This document shows positions 33,334 to 44,817 of a DNA stretch of 64,000 nucleotides, in pieces. The translations under genes were made by a program, and so were the position numbers. The first letter of the stretch is position 1. Every line of letters begins with the position of its first letter. The notes under the pieces were generated by a model. It did no database searches, was not told the DNA's origin, and worked only from the letters and a program-made list of their open reading frames with translations. Source of the stretch: Agarophyton chilense (taxonomy: Eukaryota > Rhodophyta > Florideophyceae > Gracilariales > Gracilariaceae); NCBI GenBank assembly GCA_030374765.1, contig JARGXX010000092.1, positions 1,488,001 through 1,552,000 of the forward strand, written 5' to 3'.

Positions 33334-33685
33334 TGTAACAGGTTTGGCAAAGCTGTCGGACATGTCGTAGGGCTGTCGTCGCAGATGTCTCGCGCGTGTG
33401 TGGATGCGTTCAGCACAAAGCTCGGCTTCTCTCTCTCAGCTCCTCTTCGCTGGTCCGCCGTTCTCTTCTCTTTATTTGACCCAAGGCTGGGTCCTCTCTA
33501 TCGTGTGCTGTGCCCTTTGGCAAGGGTTCTTCTGCTGACAAACATTTGGGCGGTAGCGCCCTTTCAATATTGCATTGGGCAATGCAAAGTCTTTCTAATT
33601 AAGCTAGAGCACTCTTCGAAGGCTGTGCTCTTGCTCCGTGATTCTCACACACCCCCCAGTTACATCAAGCTATTTGATGCAACTC

Positions 33686-34263
33686 TCACTTCCATGCTTT
33701 GCTGTCTAGGCGGAATGATCGATGTTCGGGGAGTGTTAGTGTTCCGGTTACAGCAATTTGGTTCAGCAGTTTATGCATCATTGGGTTATACTTTGTGAGT
33801 GCATCAGCAATATTAACCTTTCATTGTATCCACCGAAGCACATCCATTTCGTGAGCTTCAAATGAGTCTCTCAATCGTTGTACTGTCTGCCTTAGTCTGT
33901 ACTCCCTTCCTTCGTGCAGCGTTGTAATTGTGTCAAATAGTCTTTTAGAGTCCACGTTGAGAATATGCACGAATTGGTCTTCGGGGAAGATAGATTTAAG
34001 CATCGATTTCAAATAGAACCCTCTATCATCTGCTTCTGTGCAAGCAATTATTTATGCGCCGTATGATGAGTACGATACTCTCCTTTGTTTTGTACTTGAC
34101 CAGTCAATTATGTGGTACGTCGTTACGTCGTCCTCCGCCCTGTATCGTAGTCCAGTGATCACTTCAGTCTGCCCGTATATCTGGCTGGTTGAAATATTGA
34201 AGGAAGCATCCGAGAAGGAAACCACTTCAATTGCTGTAATATTTCCATTAGGACGCCGAAAGG
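33686..34263 (-). pseudogene. E1 pol, RNase H end (separated by insertion)
   Basis: Reads VVSFSDASFN (RNase H first Asp), then IIDWSSTKQRRVSYSSYGA, then a TAA (34054-34052) where copia enzymes have the catalytic Glu, then IIACTEADDRGFYLKSML and KVNIADALTKYNP, the usual copia C-terminal motif. A second stop, TGA, is at 33823-33821. The true end is TGA at 33688-33686. The frame continues from the pol ORF at 50656 across the E2 insertion. Confidence 0.85.
34259..34263 (+). other. Target-site duplication of E2, left copy
   Basis: AAAGG next to the TG end of E2. It is matched at 50656-50660 after the CA end. Joining at one copy restores the E1 RNase H frame. Confidence 0.9.
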
Positions 34264-35141
34264 TGTGGAGCAAAACCCGGCGACGGGAAGTGCTCTCAAG
34301 GTGTTGGAAGCCTTGCTCCCTGGGGGAGGCAGACTCAGAGACAGAGCCCTCCGTTCCACCCGTAGTGTGGGGTGTAACTCCCACGGGGGATTCCGGCAGT
34401 ACCGACGGAGGTGAGGGGTAGAAACCGTTGGGTCGGGAATGGGTATGGGTATCCCAAAGAATGGGGGAAAATCCGGCGAAGAGGAAAAACGGGGCGAGGG
34501 TCGGGCACTAACAGGCACCGGACCCGAGAACCAGAAAAGGGGCGAAACAACAAAAGAAACCCAATACAGGGGCGAAAACCTGTCCTCGAAAGGAAACACA
34601 AAAAGCACGCAAGAAGTAAGCAGAACCCCCACGGGGTATCGTGCACGCAGGTCGTCTGAGCGGTCCCAAGGGGGTGGTTGCACGGAACCCCAACGTGGGC
34701 ACTCTCCAAGTGGAGTCGTGTCCCTACGCAGGCGTTGCTAACCAGAGCCCGTTCCGGGTTGTAAGGCCGAAACGATGGCGACGAAGAACCTCTAGAAGTA
34801 TCGAAGACCAACCTTGGTTTCCATTTACTCTGAGCTTCGGACTGCCAGATCTCGCCTCCCTAAGTAGGGCCCACTAACTAAACTCTACTAATTACAGTAG
34901 TGCACACCTGCTCAGGGCCATACACGTGGAGATCCCACTGTCAGGGCCCAAAATTCCAACGTTCTAACAAATATCCGAAAATCGGTGCCGAAATTTAGCC
35001 ACGTGTATCACGGGGCCAATCCAACCATGGGCCATCCGAATCTTCCCTTCATAGGCGAACTCTAACCAGAAAACAGTGCCACCTCAGCACACCTTCGAGG
35101 GGATCATAGTCATAACCCTCGGAGGGTTCAACCCTCATTCT
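34264..35141 (-). repeat. E2 3' LTR, truncated
   Basis: 878 bp matching 49733-50610 without gaps. The 45 bp at 50611-50655 have no counterpart here because E3 begins at 35142. Long frames in this stretch on both strands are repeated exactly in the other LTR and are not genes. Confidence 0.92.
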
Positions 35142-36250
35142 TGTGACGCAACGCGCCGGGCTCTTATTGAGGACAAGTAGCCATCCTCCTCCGACCTCCT
35201 TACACTAAGCAGTGACGACGCCGTAATAGCTGGCATACTGCCAGGATAGAATACCGTGCATGGCGCTAGGTGTCATACGTGTGGCAATGGCCGGCAGCTA
35301 GTTCGTGTGGTTGGCACCATACAGTGCTCTGCACTGCACTTGAGAGCCGGGTCGCCGGGGGCTAGACCGAAGTAAAGTCCAGAAAGCGGGAGGGAGGCCT
35401 CCGAACTACTAGTTCGTGTCTTGAGACTAGAGGGTTATCAGACCTTCGTTCCCAGTCGACGCCGACAAGACAGGCAGCAGTCTGATCAACTGCCGCAGAG
35501 GTATCTCTCGCGTTTTAGCCTATCGAGTATTTCCCGTCCAGTCCTTGCCCTCACGGCCATCGGTCGTCGCGTGGCGCATTGCACTTTCGCTCGGTCTATT
35601 GGACCGCTTGCAGTTCTACTGCCCGAGCAGATTGTAGACCCGTATCCGTTGGATACCGAGTTGTGAATCGGGAGCCTCGGATAAGTGAGTATCACTTCCA
35701 GGTGCAGCTGGTAAAGCCAGGCAGGCGCATTCGTCTGGGCGCTGGTTCAATCCCAGGGCTTGTCCTGCTTTGCTATCGTCACCCGTTGGGTGTGAGTGAT
35801 TACCAATTTGTGGCGCCAGTCGCCATAGCCAAGCAGACGCTCTCGTCTGAGCGCTGGTACAATCTCAGGGCTTGCCCTGCTTTGTTATCGCCACCCGTTG
35901 GGTGAAGTGGTTGGTGCGTCGTTGCCGACGTTAGGGTCGTGGCGCTCGTCCGGGCTCTGGTACAATCCCGGGGCTCGCCCCGGCTACTCGTCATACGCGG
36001 CGTATATCCAGGCCGATCACTTTGGTTCGTATCGGATCGACACCACTCCGAGCACGTCTTCCGGACGCCAAGAGCTCCTGTGGAACGATAGGAGTCTGTG
36101 TCTAGTCGACACTCCTCGCCTGTGAGACGACGCCTCTCTTGAGTCGTTGCGGACTCTAGGGCCAGATAGCCGACCCCGGCTTTCCAGGCTCTGCCAGTGC
36201 GTAGCTTTCGCCGCCCGCGGCTGGTCTCCCGAGTAGCGCATTGAGTTACA
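35142..36250 (+). repeat. E3 5' LTR (1,109 bp)
   Basis: Starts TGTGACGCAACGCGCC and ends GCATTGAGTTACA. About 98% identical to 44818-45905 apart from one block (35337-35383 against a shorter, different sequence). The 3' half contains many hairpins. Confidence 0.92.
35722..35983 (+). repeat. Three tandem hairpin units in E3 LTR
   Basis: Unit 1: CAGGCG/CGTCTG, CAGGGC/GTCCTG, CACCC/GGGTG. Unit 2: CAGACG/CGTCTG, CAGGGC/GCCCTG, CACCC/GGGTG. Unit 3: CCGGGGC/GCCCCGG. Units have diverged in sequence but stems are kept by paired or G-U changes. The middle hairpin is preceded each time by GGTWCAATCYC. The copy in the other LTR is at 45377-45638. Confidence 0.75.
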
Positions 36251-36254
36251 TTTC

Positions 36255-36272
36255 TGGTCTCCCGACTTAGAA
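36255..36272 (+). other. E3 primer binding site (tRNA-Tyr type)
   Basis: TGGTCTCCCGACTTAGAA begins four bases after the LTR end. It is complementary to a tRNA 3' end reading TCGGGAGACCA, which implies a C1-G72 pair and A73, the identity features of eukaryotic tRNA-Tyr. The same 18 bases form the E2 primer site. Confidence 0.8.
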
Positions 36273-36354
36273 ACACAAGAGACTACGCAGTCTCACTTCT
36301 TCAAATTCAAGGAGATACTCGTCTTGTTGCCCAGGTCGTCACCCGGACCCAGTC

Positions 36355-38673
36355 ATGAGCACCCGATCAGGTGCTTCCTTCAGGCGTTCGACTTCGAACG
36401 ACAATCAGTCCGTTTCGGGCAGTGGTCGAGAGGCTAGTTCTACAAAGAACAACGCCTCAGCACTCAGCGGAAGCAAACCCCCGAAACTTTTCCGAGTTGC
36501 CCAGTTAGCCCATGGCCCGACGCCCGGGGAGGCGCAGTCAGCTACTGCGAGAGATGCTGCCTCCTCACCCTCCCCAGTCGTGGAAGAACCTTCTTCCTCC
36601 GGACCCGCAGGTCCTAGTGTGCCAGTGAACACACCATCGGTAGCTCTTGCTACCTCGCCTAGGGTGTAGTTCACTCCCCTTCCCTTACCGAGGCTGGACC
36701 CCCCAGCGAAACAGTCTACGACGACTGATACCGTTCGTCCCAGTAAGGTGTTTCTCCCTGAAAAAGGTCTTCATGCCCCACCCTCGGGAGGAATTCCCAT
36801 CAACGTGGATGAAACTCCATCCCCAAGACTTCCAATGGACGTAGTACCGGTGCAAGTCCGACAGCTCGTCGTTGCCGAGGTCGTAGACCTCGTGCCCAGG
36901 CTCGTGACCCAGCAGGTTAACGAGGCTGAGCGGAGTTGGAGGGAATCCCTCGAAGCTCGACTCGCCGAACTAACTGTAACGGTTGTAGGTGAAGTGCAAG
37001 CTGCGCTGCAACAACGCCTTAAATCTTTTCTTGCGGTCGAGATCCCCCGCCAGGTGTTGCATGCCACACAACGAAGAGGTGTCACTTCTAATGGACAGGA
37101 GCTCCAGGGCCTCGAGACTCGAATTGTCAACCTGGACAAGAAGGTTGAGGACCTAGAGTTCCAACGAGCTGCCCTGCAAGGCCAGGTGGCATTCCTTATG
37201 AAGCATGGTACTTCTCCATCAGAAGGTGAGGTTCCCTCACACAAGCCCAGGGCTTCCAGAGCCAAGCAGGAGCGCAAACGCTCTAAGGTGAAGCGCAAAT
37301 CTGGTTCGGAATCTTCGTCCACGGATGATACATCATCCTCGAGCTCAGAGTCCGGTGCGGACTTGCGGAAGCATAGTCTCGCAGAGATTAACCCTACTAA
37401 TAGCCACTTCAAGAAAGTCTTGTCGTACAAGACATATCGGTTAGATAATCGAGCAACAAGCGAGAGCTCGAAAGTTAAGCGACGTGTCGCTTCTATGGTC
37501 AAGCGGTTCAATACCACCATGGCGAACCGTCGGTTCGACGGAGCAGATCCTATGTCAGTCCTGACCTTTTTAGCCGCGTTCAAACGCGAGGCCAATAACA
37601 ACGGAATCTCCGAAGGTATGGCAAAGATAGTACTCCCGTACTTCCTGACGGGCAATGCCCGTATAGCGTACGACAGTGCTTTGCACGTGGACGCGCTTGA
37701 CGATTCCTCCACGGGAATCAAGTCATGGCCAGAGGCTTTCCAATGGCTGCTACGCAGCTCCGCGAAGGATGAGTATATCCAGGATCTAGTACGTGATCTC
37801 CGATTACTACGCCAGAGGGCTGGTGAGACTGAGCAGTCTTTCGGCCAGCGTGTCCGCCTGAAGTTCTCGAGACTTTGTGGGGTTTATTCACAGGAAGAGC
37901 AAATTGCTTCTTTCATCGAAGGGCTCTTGCCCAGCGTCGCTTCGTGTGTGACACGAGACCGCCAGCTCCACCGCGATCGATTTACGACCTTGGACGCTGT
38001 GGTTGAACTGGCTATGTCTCATGGACATACGTCAAGGCTGACGCGACCGCTCAGGCATCCGTTGAATGTTAAGCCGTATCAGGTTAAGGCACCGGTGATG
38101 TCATTGGAGGGTACGGCCCTTTCCACCGATACGGCCCTGACAGGTTGTAATCTTGGCGACGACGCCATACTGCATATCGGCACCGATGTAGAGGGTCCGC
38201 CTACGGACCCAAGTTACAGTTGTAGCACAACAGAGGCGGAAACCCTTCCGCAATCTGACCCGTTGGGACAGAGTGACCCCGCGCTTCCGGTAGATCCAAA
38301 CTATAACCCCCGTATGGAGGAGTGGGCGCAGCCCAAGCGCGTTGGATGGGTTGATCGAAGGCTCCAGCGGAGCCAGCATGCGCCGCGACGCGAAGCTTAC
38401 GGAGCTTGTTACTTGTGCGCCAATCCCGACCACGTGGTCGCTGATTGCGAGTGGATCACTCCGGCCATGCGAGCGCAGGCTCGACAGCGTATAATGGAGG
38501 CCTCTCCAGAGATAGCGGCAAGGATGTCGGCGATGGTCTACTACGTGGCAGGACTCACGCCTCCACGAAGAGGATACCAGGCCCTACGACCTAGCGCGGT
38601 GTCCGCGCAACCCCAGGTCCTTCGCAAGGACAACGCTGAGCCCCAAGCTGAGGGAAACGTCCCCCGGACTTAG
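36355..38673 (+). pseudogene. E3 gag
   Basis: ATG at 36355 (MSTRSGASFRRSTSND), in frame to TAG at 38671-38673 with one internal TAG at 36667-36669. In order: a Ser/Pro-rich N-terminus; coiled-coil (about 170-270); a Ser/Lys-rich linker; the capsid-like domain with RRFDGADPMSVLTFLAAFKR and the WPEAFQWLLRSS region; then one CCHC zinc knuckle, CYLCANPDHVVADC. It lacks only the internal stop to be intact. pol is in the -1 frame, reached near the C run at 38661-38665 just before the gag stop. Confidence 0.9.
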
Positions 38674-41600
38674 AGGCCCAAGTCTCCTCTTCTAAGACTC
38701 CGGATATCAGAGACGAAGGTGACGAAATCGTTACCAAGTGTCTATTAGACAAGTGTGCAGAAGTTGTTACGCCGCAACAGGACCCCGTCCTCAAAATAGG
38801 ACGCTTCAACTACAAAGTTGTAGCCCGTGTGGGCTTTTCCAAAGACGATGCCATGGAGGTTTTATCCGTATTGGATACAGGGGCCGCTCCCAACCTCATC
38901 CACCAGGATGCAGGTCCGGGGTTGAGGATAACCTCATTGGCACCTGCTCAGAAGTCCCTTGGACTTAACGACGCAGGAGGGCATGCCCTCAAAATACGCG
39001 GCACCACCGTGCTAACCGTCCGCATCGCGGATTATCTGGCACGCGTGCCATTCCTGGTCGCCGAACGTCTGAGTACAGACGTGATCCTAGGATGTGATTT
39101 CATCGATAAGCATGTTGACGTTGTCCACCCTAAGAGGGGGACCCTATATATGAGTAACTACTCAGCTGTTCCGATATACCGACGACCGGCATCTGATTGG
39201 CGTCGCACGCCACCGAAGGGTGAGGGAAAGAAGCTGAAGAAGGACCCCTTCTACCATTGCAGACGTATTCACGTCGCACGGAAGATAGCCCTTTCTCCTA
39301 ACTCTGAAACCATCGTCTTGGCGAGGTGCGCCGATGGAGGAAGTTTCTTCCTCCAGCCAGAAGAGAAGCTCTTCGACAAATATCGCGTTCGTCTGGCGAA
39401 TGGCGTCGCAAACGTTCGCAGCAACAGACCGTTCAGAGATATTGTCGCCAACTTCGCTCGTCACGAAGTGACGCTTTGTAAAGGACAAGTCCTTGGTCGT
39501 GCTGTTCCGCAGCGCCCATCAGACATCTACGCAATCCTGCACGATCGACAACCCGAGGAACCGGAACCCGGAAACCTCAGGCCACACCCGGCATGTGACA
39601 CTAGGGAGTCGCAGACGACCGAGCCTCCAACGAGCCTCTTGGACTCGATAGATCTCTTGGATATCTCGCCAAAGATGCAGCGTGCCGTGAAAGAGATGCT
39701 TGGTAAGCATGAAGACATGTGGAGCGGTAAGCTTGGAGAGATTCGAGGACCTCCTCATCGGATCAAGTTGATGTCAGGGGCAACCCCTGTTTACTCGCAG
39801 CCTTATCGAGCTGGACCGAAGATTGGAGAACACAAGTTCGCCGAAGTTAAGCGTATGCTTGATGCAGGTGTCATCGAACCGGCCAGGTCAGAGTGGGCAA
39901 GCCCAGTTGTCTTTGTTCCGAAACCCGACGGAAGCCTACGCTTCTGCGTAGATTATAGGCGCCTCAACGCCCTTACCGTGAAGGATACCTATCCCCTACC
40001 CCGCATAGACGAGTGTCTTGACAGCTTGGGCGAGGCCCAGTTCTTTACCACGCTGGATTGCAATAGCGGGTATTGGCAACTGTCCGTCGCGCCTGAAGAT
40101 CAGGACAAAACCACGTTCACGTGTCACGCAGGGACCTATAGGTTCACTCGTATGCCCTTTGGGCTTTGCAACGCCCCAGCAACGTTCCAGAGAATCGTGG
40201 ATATCCTGCTAGCAGGATTCAAATGGCAATGTTGCCTGGTGTATATTGATGATGTCATCATCTTCTCCAAAAATGCGGACGAACACATACGACATGTGGA
40301 CGAGATACTCACTGTTCTCAGAAACGCAGGGTTAACCCTGAAGTTGAAGAAGTGTCACTTCTTTCGGAGGTCAGTAGATTACCTTGGCCACGTAATCAAA
40401 CTGGGCCTGTTGGAAGTTGCCACGAAGAACCTTGAGGCTCTCCAGAAGGCGCGACCACCAGCGACGCAGACTGAAGTTCGATCCTTTCTCGGAATGTGCA
40501 ACGTCTACCGACGTTTTGTGCGAAATTTCGCGAAAGTTGCTGCACCGCTGACGGAGCTTACGAAGAAAGAGGTTTCACCTCGATTGCCGCAGCTCACAGA
40601 TGAGCAGTTAGAAGCGCTCGAAATGCTTAAGCAAGCCCTGACGCACGCGCAAGTGTTAAAGCTACCAAGGGCAGACCGCCCGTTTACGGTGGAGACCGAT
40701 GCCAGTGCTGGCCAGATTGGTTGCGTCTTGACGCAAGTTCATAACGAAATCCGTCATCCAGTTGGGTATTGGAGCCGGACCTTGTCCGCCACTGAGAGGA
40801 GATACTCCACTACGGAGCGAGAATGTCTCGCAGTTGTGTGGGCGCTGACCATATTACGGCCTTACTTAGAGCGCACGCACTTCACAGTGATCAGCGACCA
40901 CCAGTCCTTGAGATGGCTTCTCGGATTGTCGGACTCCGACGCGAATAGCCGCCTAACTAGATGGAGGTTACGCCTCGCAGAGTATGATTACGAAGTCATT
41001 TACAAGAAGGGCTCGGAAAACCAAGCGGCCGATGCGTTGTCGCGCATGCCCACAGATGGTGAGACCGCTATGAGACCTTCAGAGGACATACCCTGTTTTG
41101 TGTGTGAGCCGGAGGCTACAGGCCCGAGCATCACGTCCTGCAATGCCTCGCATCCTTGAGATGCCGCCCTCGACGTTGAAGAACATGAGCTGACGGCGGT
41201 TTCGCTAGAAGAATTGCTCGCCGAGCAAGCCACAGACTCTTTCTGTGAGGACATGAGAGAACGATCTCTCCATGACCCCAAATGCCGTGTGTACACGGAC
41301 CACGATGGACTATTAGTCCGCAAAGCTAGAATAGATCAAAGCGAGCAGGTGCTCACACCAAAATCGCTAAGGGAGCGCGTGATGCATATGCATCATTACC
41401 CCCGTGTCGCAGGACACCCGGGAGGGCGACAGATGTACGCCACGATGCGTCGACGCTATTACTGGCCAAGCATGGCTGCCGATGTGTACCGTTTGGTCAA
41501 CGAGTGTGACTCGTGTGGGAAGGAGAGGATTTCTCTTGTGAGAAAAAGCTCCCGATTGAAGCTGTTCCCGGCGACCGCACCGCTGGAAAATGTCGCGATC

Positions 41601-42716
41601 GACATCCTGGGGCCACTTCAGACTACGAGTAGAGGTAATCGTTACTTGCTGGTGATCTGTGACCGCTTCACAAAGTTGACGAAGACCATCCCTTTGTCGA
41701 ACACCGATGCGTTCGCAATTGCAAGGGCGTTCTGCACCCATTGGGTGTTTGTCTACGGACCACCCGTCACTGTCCTGTCGGACAATGGATGTAACTTCGC
41801 CTCGAAGTTCTTTCAGAGCGCTTGCCAAATCCTTGGCATCAAGAACCTCTTCACGTCCACGTACCATCCGCAGACCAACGGTCAAGTCGAGAGGTTCAAC
41901 CGAACCATGTTGTCTGCTTTGAGGCATTATGTCGCTGAGCATCAGCACAACTGGGACCTTTACAGAGATGCGCTGACCTTTTGGTACAACACACAAGTCC
42001 ATTCTAGCACCGGCCATTCCCCGTTCGAGTTGGTACTCGCTAACGCCCCGGAGCCGCTGGCTCTACAGAGACTCGGAACCCTAAAAGGGAAGGCTCCTCG
42101 CGAGATTAAGATGCAGTTTTTGACACAGCTGCGTCAACTGCTGTCGCGCGCGACCGGTGCCTTAACTAAAGCGCAGCAACGCTACAAGCAGCGGTACGAT
42201 GCTCGCGTCGTTGAGAAGCGAATGCCGGAACCCGGTACGTATGTGTACCTGCGGAGGCACTTAGACCCTTGGGAGCCAGAGGTTCCAGGTGAGAAGATCT
42301 CCCGTAAATTGAGACGAAAGGTCGTTGGACCTTACAAGGTAATCAGCGGTGACGAGGAAAACCACACGGTTCTTATTGAGAACGAAGGACTCGAGGAGCG
42401 TCATAACTTGGACCACGTAGTCATTGGGGCGTCTAAGCCGCCCGCGGTGACGGGAGATGACGAAAGCGTCATAGACAAGATAGTGGGTCATACCCAGGGA
42501 GCGGCGGAGGAACGCGAGTACAAAGTTCGGTGGCTCGGATATACAGCAGAGAAAGACACCTTCCACACCGCTGATAGCCTGCCGTGGAACCTCGTGGCTC
42601 GCTACTGCCGACGACGGAAGATCAGCGTCCCCGACCGGGATGAGATACTTCTGCGAGCTAACCATGGCTCCACTCATGACCTAGTGGAACCCGCTGAGGC
42701 AAACTCGCAAGTGTAA
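38664..42716 (+). pseudogene. E3 pol: protease-RT-RNase H-integrase-chromodomain
   Basis: Open in the -1 frame relative to gag from 38664. Protease VLDTGAAPNLI (38868 on); RT with FCVDYRRLN, LDCNSGYWQL and the catalytic VYIDDVIIFS (40239 on); RNase H with ETDASAGQIG; an in-frame TGA at 41157-41159; integrase with HH...CC zinc finger, then IDILGPL, LSDNGCNF and QTNGQVERFNRT for the D,D,E triad; GPY motif VVGPYKVI; and a C-terminal chromodomain, EYKVRWLGYTAEKDTF, that marks it as a chromovirus. Apart from the one stop the frame is intact, so the copy is recent. Confidence 0.93.
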
Positions 42717-42891
42717 ACACAACACTGAAACTGTTGGACCTGTGCGGGCTCCCCGCTATTGCGGCCGGAGCAGAGCCCGTACCAATCCCAACACATTCGC
42801 TAGATGGCTAACCTACTGGAATGATAGAGCAAAGGAGGCAAGCAGGTGTTCAAGGGAACGCATTTGTTTTATGAAAAGAAGGTTTGGACAG

Positions 42892-44262
42892 CTACACTTG
42901 AGATAATTCCTCCTCACTATCTAGGAGTTCGTCCCCAGGGGCCGTCGACGGCCCTGCAGGCACGGCAGTGCTGCTGATATCAGGGATAGTCCCCGTAGTC
43001 GAAGTGGTTGGTGCGGCTACTGCAGCAGGTCCCGGCGTTGACGAAGGGTTGTTGGCCATCCTGGCCTGGAGTTGAGCAAGGCTCGTCACCCCGTAGGCCT
43101 TGAGGGCATCCAGTAGAGCTGCAGTGGAGTTCTCTTTTGCAAGCTCACTTGGCGGTGCGGGCACCAATCCAAGTTTTGGCCGTTTAACCAACGGTTGGTC
43201 GACCATGTCGACATCCTTCGGTTCGGAGGCTAGCTTCGCTAGTTTTTGGCGTCGCCATTCTGCAAGGCGTACCGAGTTCGTCGAGTTCGACGAGGTAGAT
43301 ACCCGGCCTACAGAGAGAGGAGCGATGAAGTCCGCCCGCAGATTCTCCACAACGAGGTTGCCTCCTTGGTCATGGATGACTAGGCATTGTTCTGGAATGT
43401 CCAGAGTCCAAATGATTGGGTTGAAGACAACCCAATCACAGCCGCGATGCACCGGATTTGCTCCATCGTTGTGGGCAGGGCGCATTGCGCCACACATTCG
43501 GACGCGTGGCGTCGCAGGGAAGTCAGGAAACACCCCGTCTTTTGGAAGAGAAGACCACCAGGTCTTGTCGATAAATTCGAGTAGAGTCTCCAGACTCTCC
43601 GCTTCGGCGTTGCGTCGCTCGTCATCCGCCAGATCGGGCTCGACGCCAGTGAGATTAAGATCTCTTATGTCCTTGCGTACAGGTAGAGGGATCCACCATA
43701 AGCGACCCGCGCGGGCCTCATAGATGCGATGGCGTGCCACCGAGCAGGCCCATTCAGTGCGGAGCACTGTTTGGTAACCAGGATACGTGGTGAAGTATGA
43801 GCCACGGTAGACGACTACCGGCGGAATTTCGTTGAAGAACCCGTAGGGGACTTCAACTTCCTCCCACCACGATGGCAAAGGCCATGCTATGTCGCGGATG
43901 ACATCTTTCTGGAAGCAGTCGACCTCGACTTGGTGGTAGGCTACCAGAACCTGGTACTTATGTCGGCGCATGCGCTCGAATTGTCGCCAAGAATGTGGCG
44001 TGTACGTCATGATTTGGTCGAGCCAAGCGTCCATCGGAGGTAGAACCCTTGCGACAAAGTCGCCTGACGCATCGCGCCTACAGGGGTTGAGGACCCAATT
44101 GGCTCCGTTGTCACGGATGACCGTCGGAGGCAGCACACGGAGTATTTTCGGATTCCGTAGGATGCGCTTAATCTCCTCGGCACCCATGCCGTTGTGGACT
44201 TCCTCGAAGGTGGTCAGCCAGGGAATCCCCTCATCATCCTCGCAGAGGTACGGGAAAGGCAA
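42892..44262 (-). CDS. Antisense ORF inside E3, unknown function
   Basis: A 456-codon frame on the strand opposite to pol, between pol and the 3' LTR. The frame stays open further upstream to about 44449 (some 520 codons), with sensible-looking protein such as VDIEFYRRPADEPYVASTLR, but there is no ATG in that upstream part; the frame at 44262 begins with TTG. So the start may lie in an upstream exon, or the ATG has been lost. The protein is rich in Trp and Tyr in the first 280 residues (SWWEEVEVPYGFFNEIPPVV), then has a basic KRPKLG that could be a nuclear signal, and a Pro/Thr/Ala-rich tail ending in an acidic patch. No zinc finger, membrane segment or envelope feature. No family recognised. 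Confidence 0.6.
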   Translation of the reverse strand: MPFPYLCEDDEGIPWLTTFEEVHNGMGAEEIKRILRNPKILRVLPPTVIRDNGANWVLNPCRRDASGDFVARVLPPMDAWLDQIMTYTPHSWRQFERMRRHKYQVLVAYHQVEVDCFQKDVIRDIAWPLPSWWEEVEVPYGFFNEIPPVVVYRGSYFTTYPGYQTVLRTEWACSVARHRIYEARAGRLWWIPLPVRKDIRDLNLTGVEPDLADDERRNAEAESLETLLEFIDKTWWSSLPKDGVFPDFPATPRVRMCGAMRPAHNDGANPVHRGCDWVVFNPIIWTLDIPEQCLVIHDQGGNLVVENLRADFIAPLSVGRVSTSSNSTNSVRLAEWRRQKLAKLASEPKDVDMVDQPLVKRPKLGLVPAPPSELAKENSTAALLDALKAYGVTSLAQLQARMANNPSSTPGPAAVAAPTTSTTGTIPDISSTAVPAGPSTAPGDELLDSEEELSQV

Positions 44263-44798
44263 GCAAAGCTTGTGAACCAGAGGGCGGTCGTCCGCCCAAC
44301 TTTCAACCCTGTTCAGGAAGCTTTCGCGTAGCGTGCTCGCTACGTACGGTTCATCCGCCGGACGTCGGTAGAACTCGATGTCTACCCGGCCGATGAAGTC
44401 ATCGGAAATTAAGCGGCGGAACGCGGCAAGACGCGCTCGTCGTTTCGATTAGCAGCCGCAAAAAGTGACGGCGACCCCACACGGTCAGGTCCGATGAAGG
44501 ATGGCTAACCATCTCTCTGAAGGTGTATGAGCGGAATGGCTACGAGATGTCTGCGACATCTCGTAGCCATGTGGCTACTTTCGCGAGTCCTATTGGGACT
44601 TCAGGACGAGACAAGGTTGTCTCTGAGGCCCAGCGAACCCGATGAAGCGATCGATCGAAGAGCGGTTCACGGTGGCCATCGCGGCGGCGCTTGCAGGGAT
44701 CCGTTCTTATCATACTGTGCGTGGCACAGTTGAAGCAATATCAGCGATGCTGTGCTGTCTTGTGATCGGGATCACTCTTGGCTGTAGCGGGGACGCTA

Positions 44799-44817
44799 CA
44801 AGCTGAGAAGGGGGTGA
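44799..44817 (+). other. E3 polypurine tract
   Basis: Purine-rich AAGCTGAGAAGGGGGTGA ends exactly at the TG of the 3' LTR at 44818, where plus-strand synthesis would start. Confidence 0.8.

Noticed and set aside
33271-33798. 175-codon plus-strand frame
   Set aside because: It overlaps the E1 LTR and the antisense of the E1 pol end, which explains the sequence.
34335-35141. Long frames on both strands (158, 174 codons) repeated at 49.7-50.3 kb
   Set aside because: They lie wholly inside the E2 LTR and are repeated only because the LTR is.
35745-35760. tRNA B-box-like GGTTCAATCCC
   Set aside because: There is no cloverleaf or A box at the right distance. The motif recurs in degenerate LTR units, so it is not a tRNA gene.
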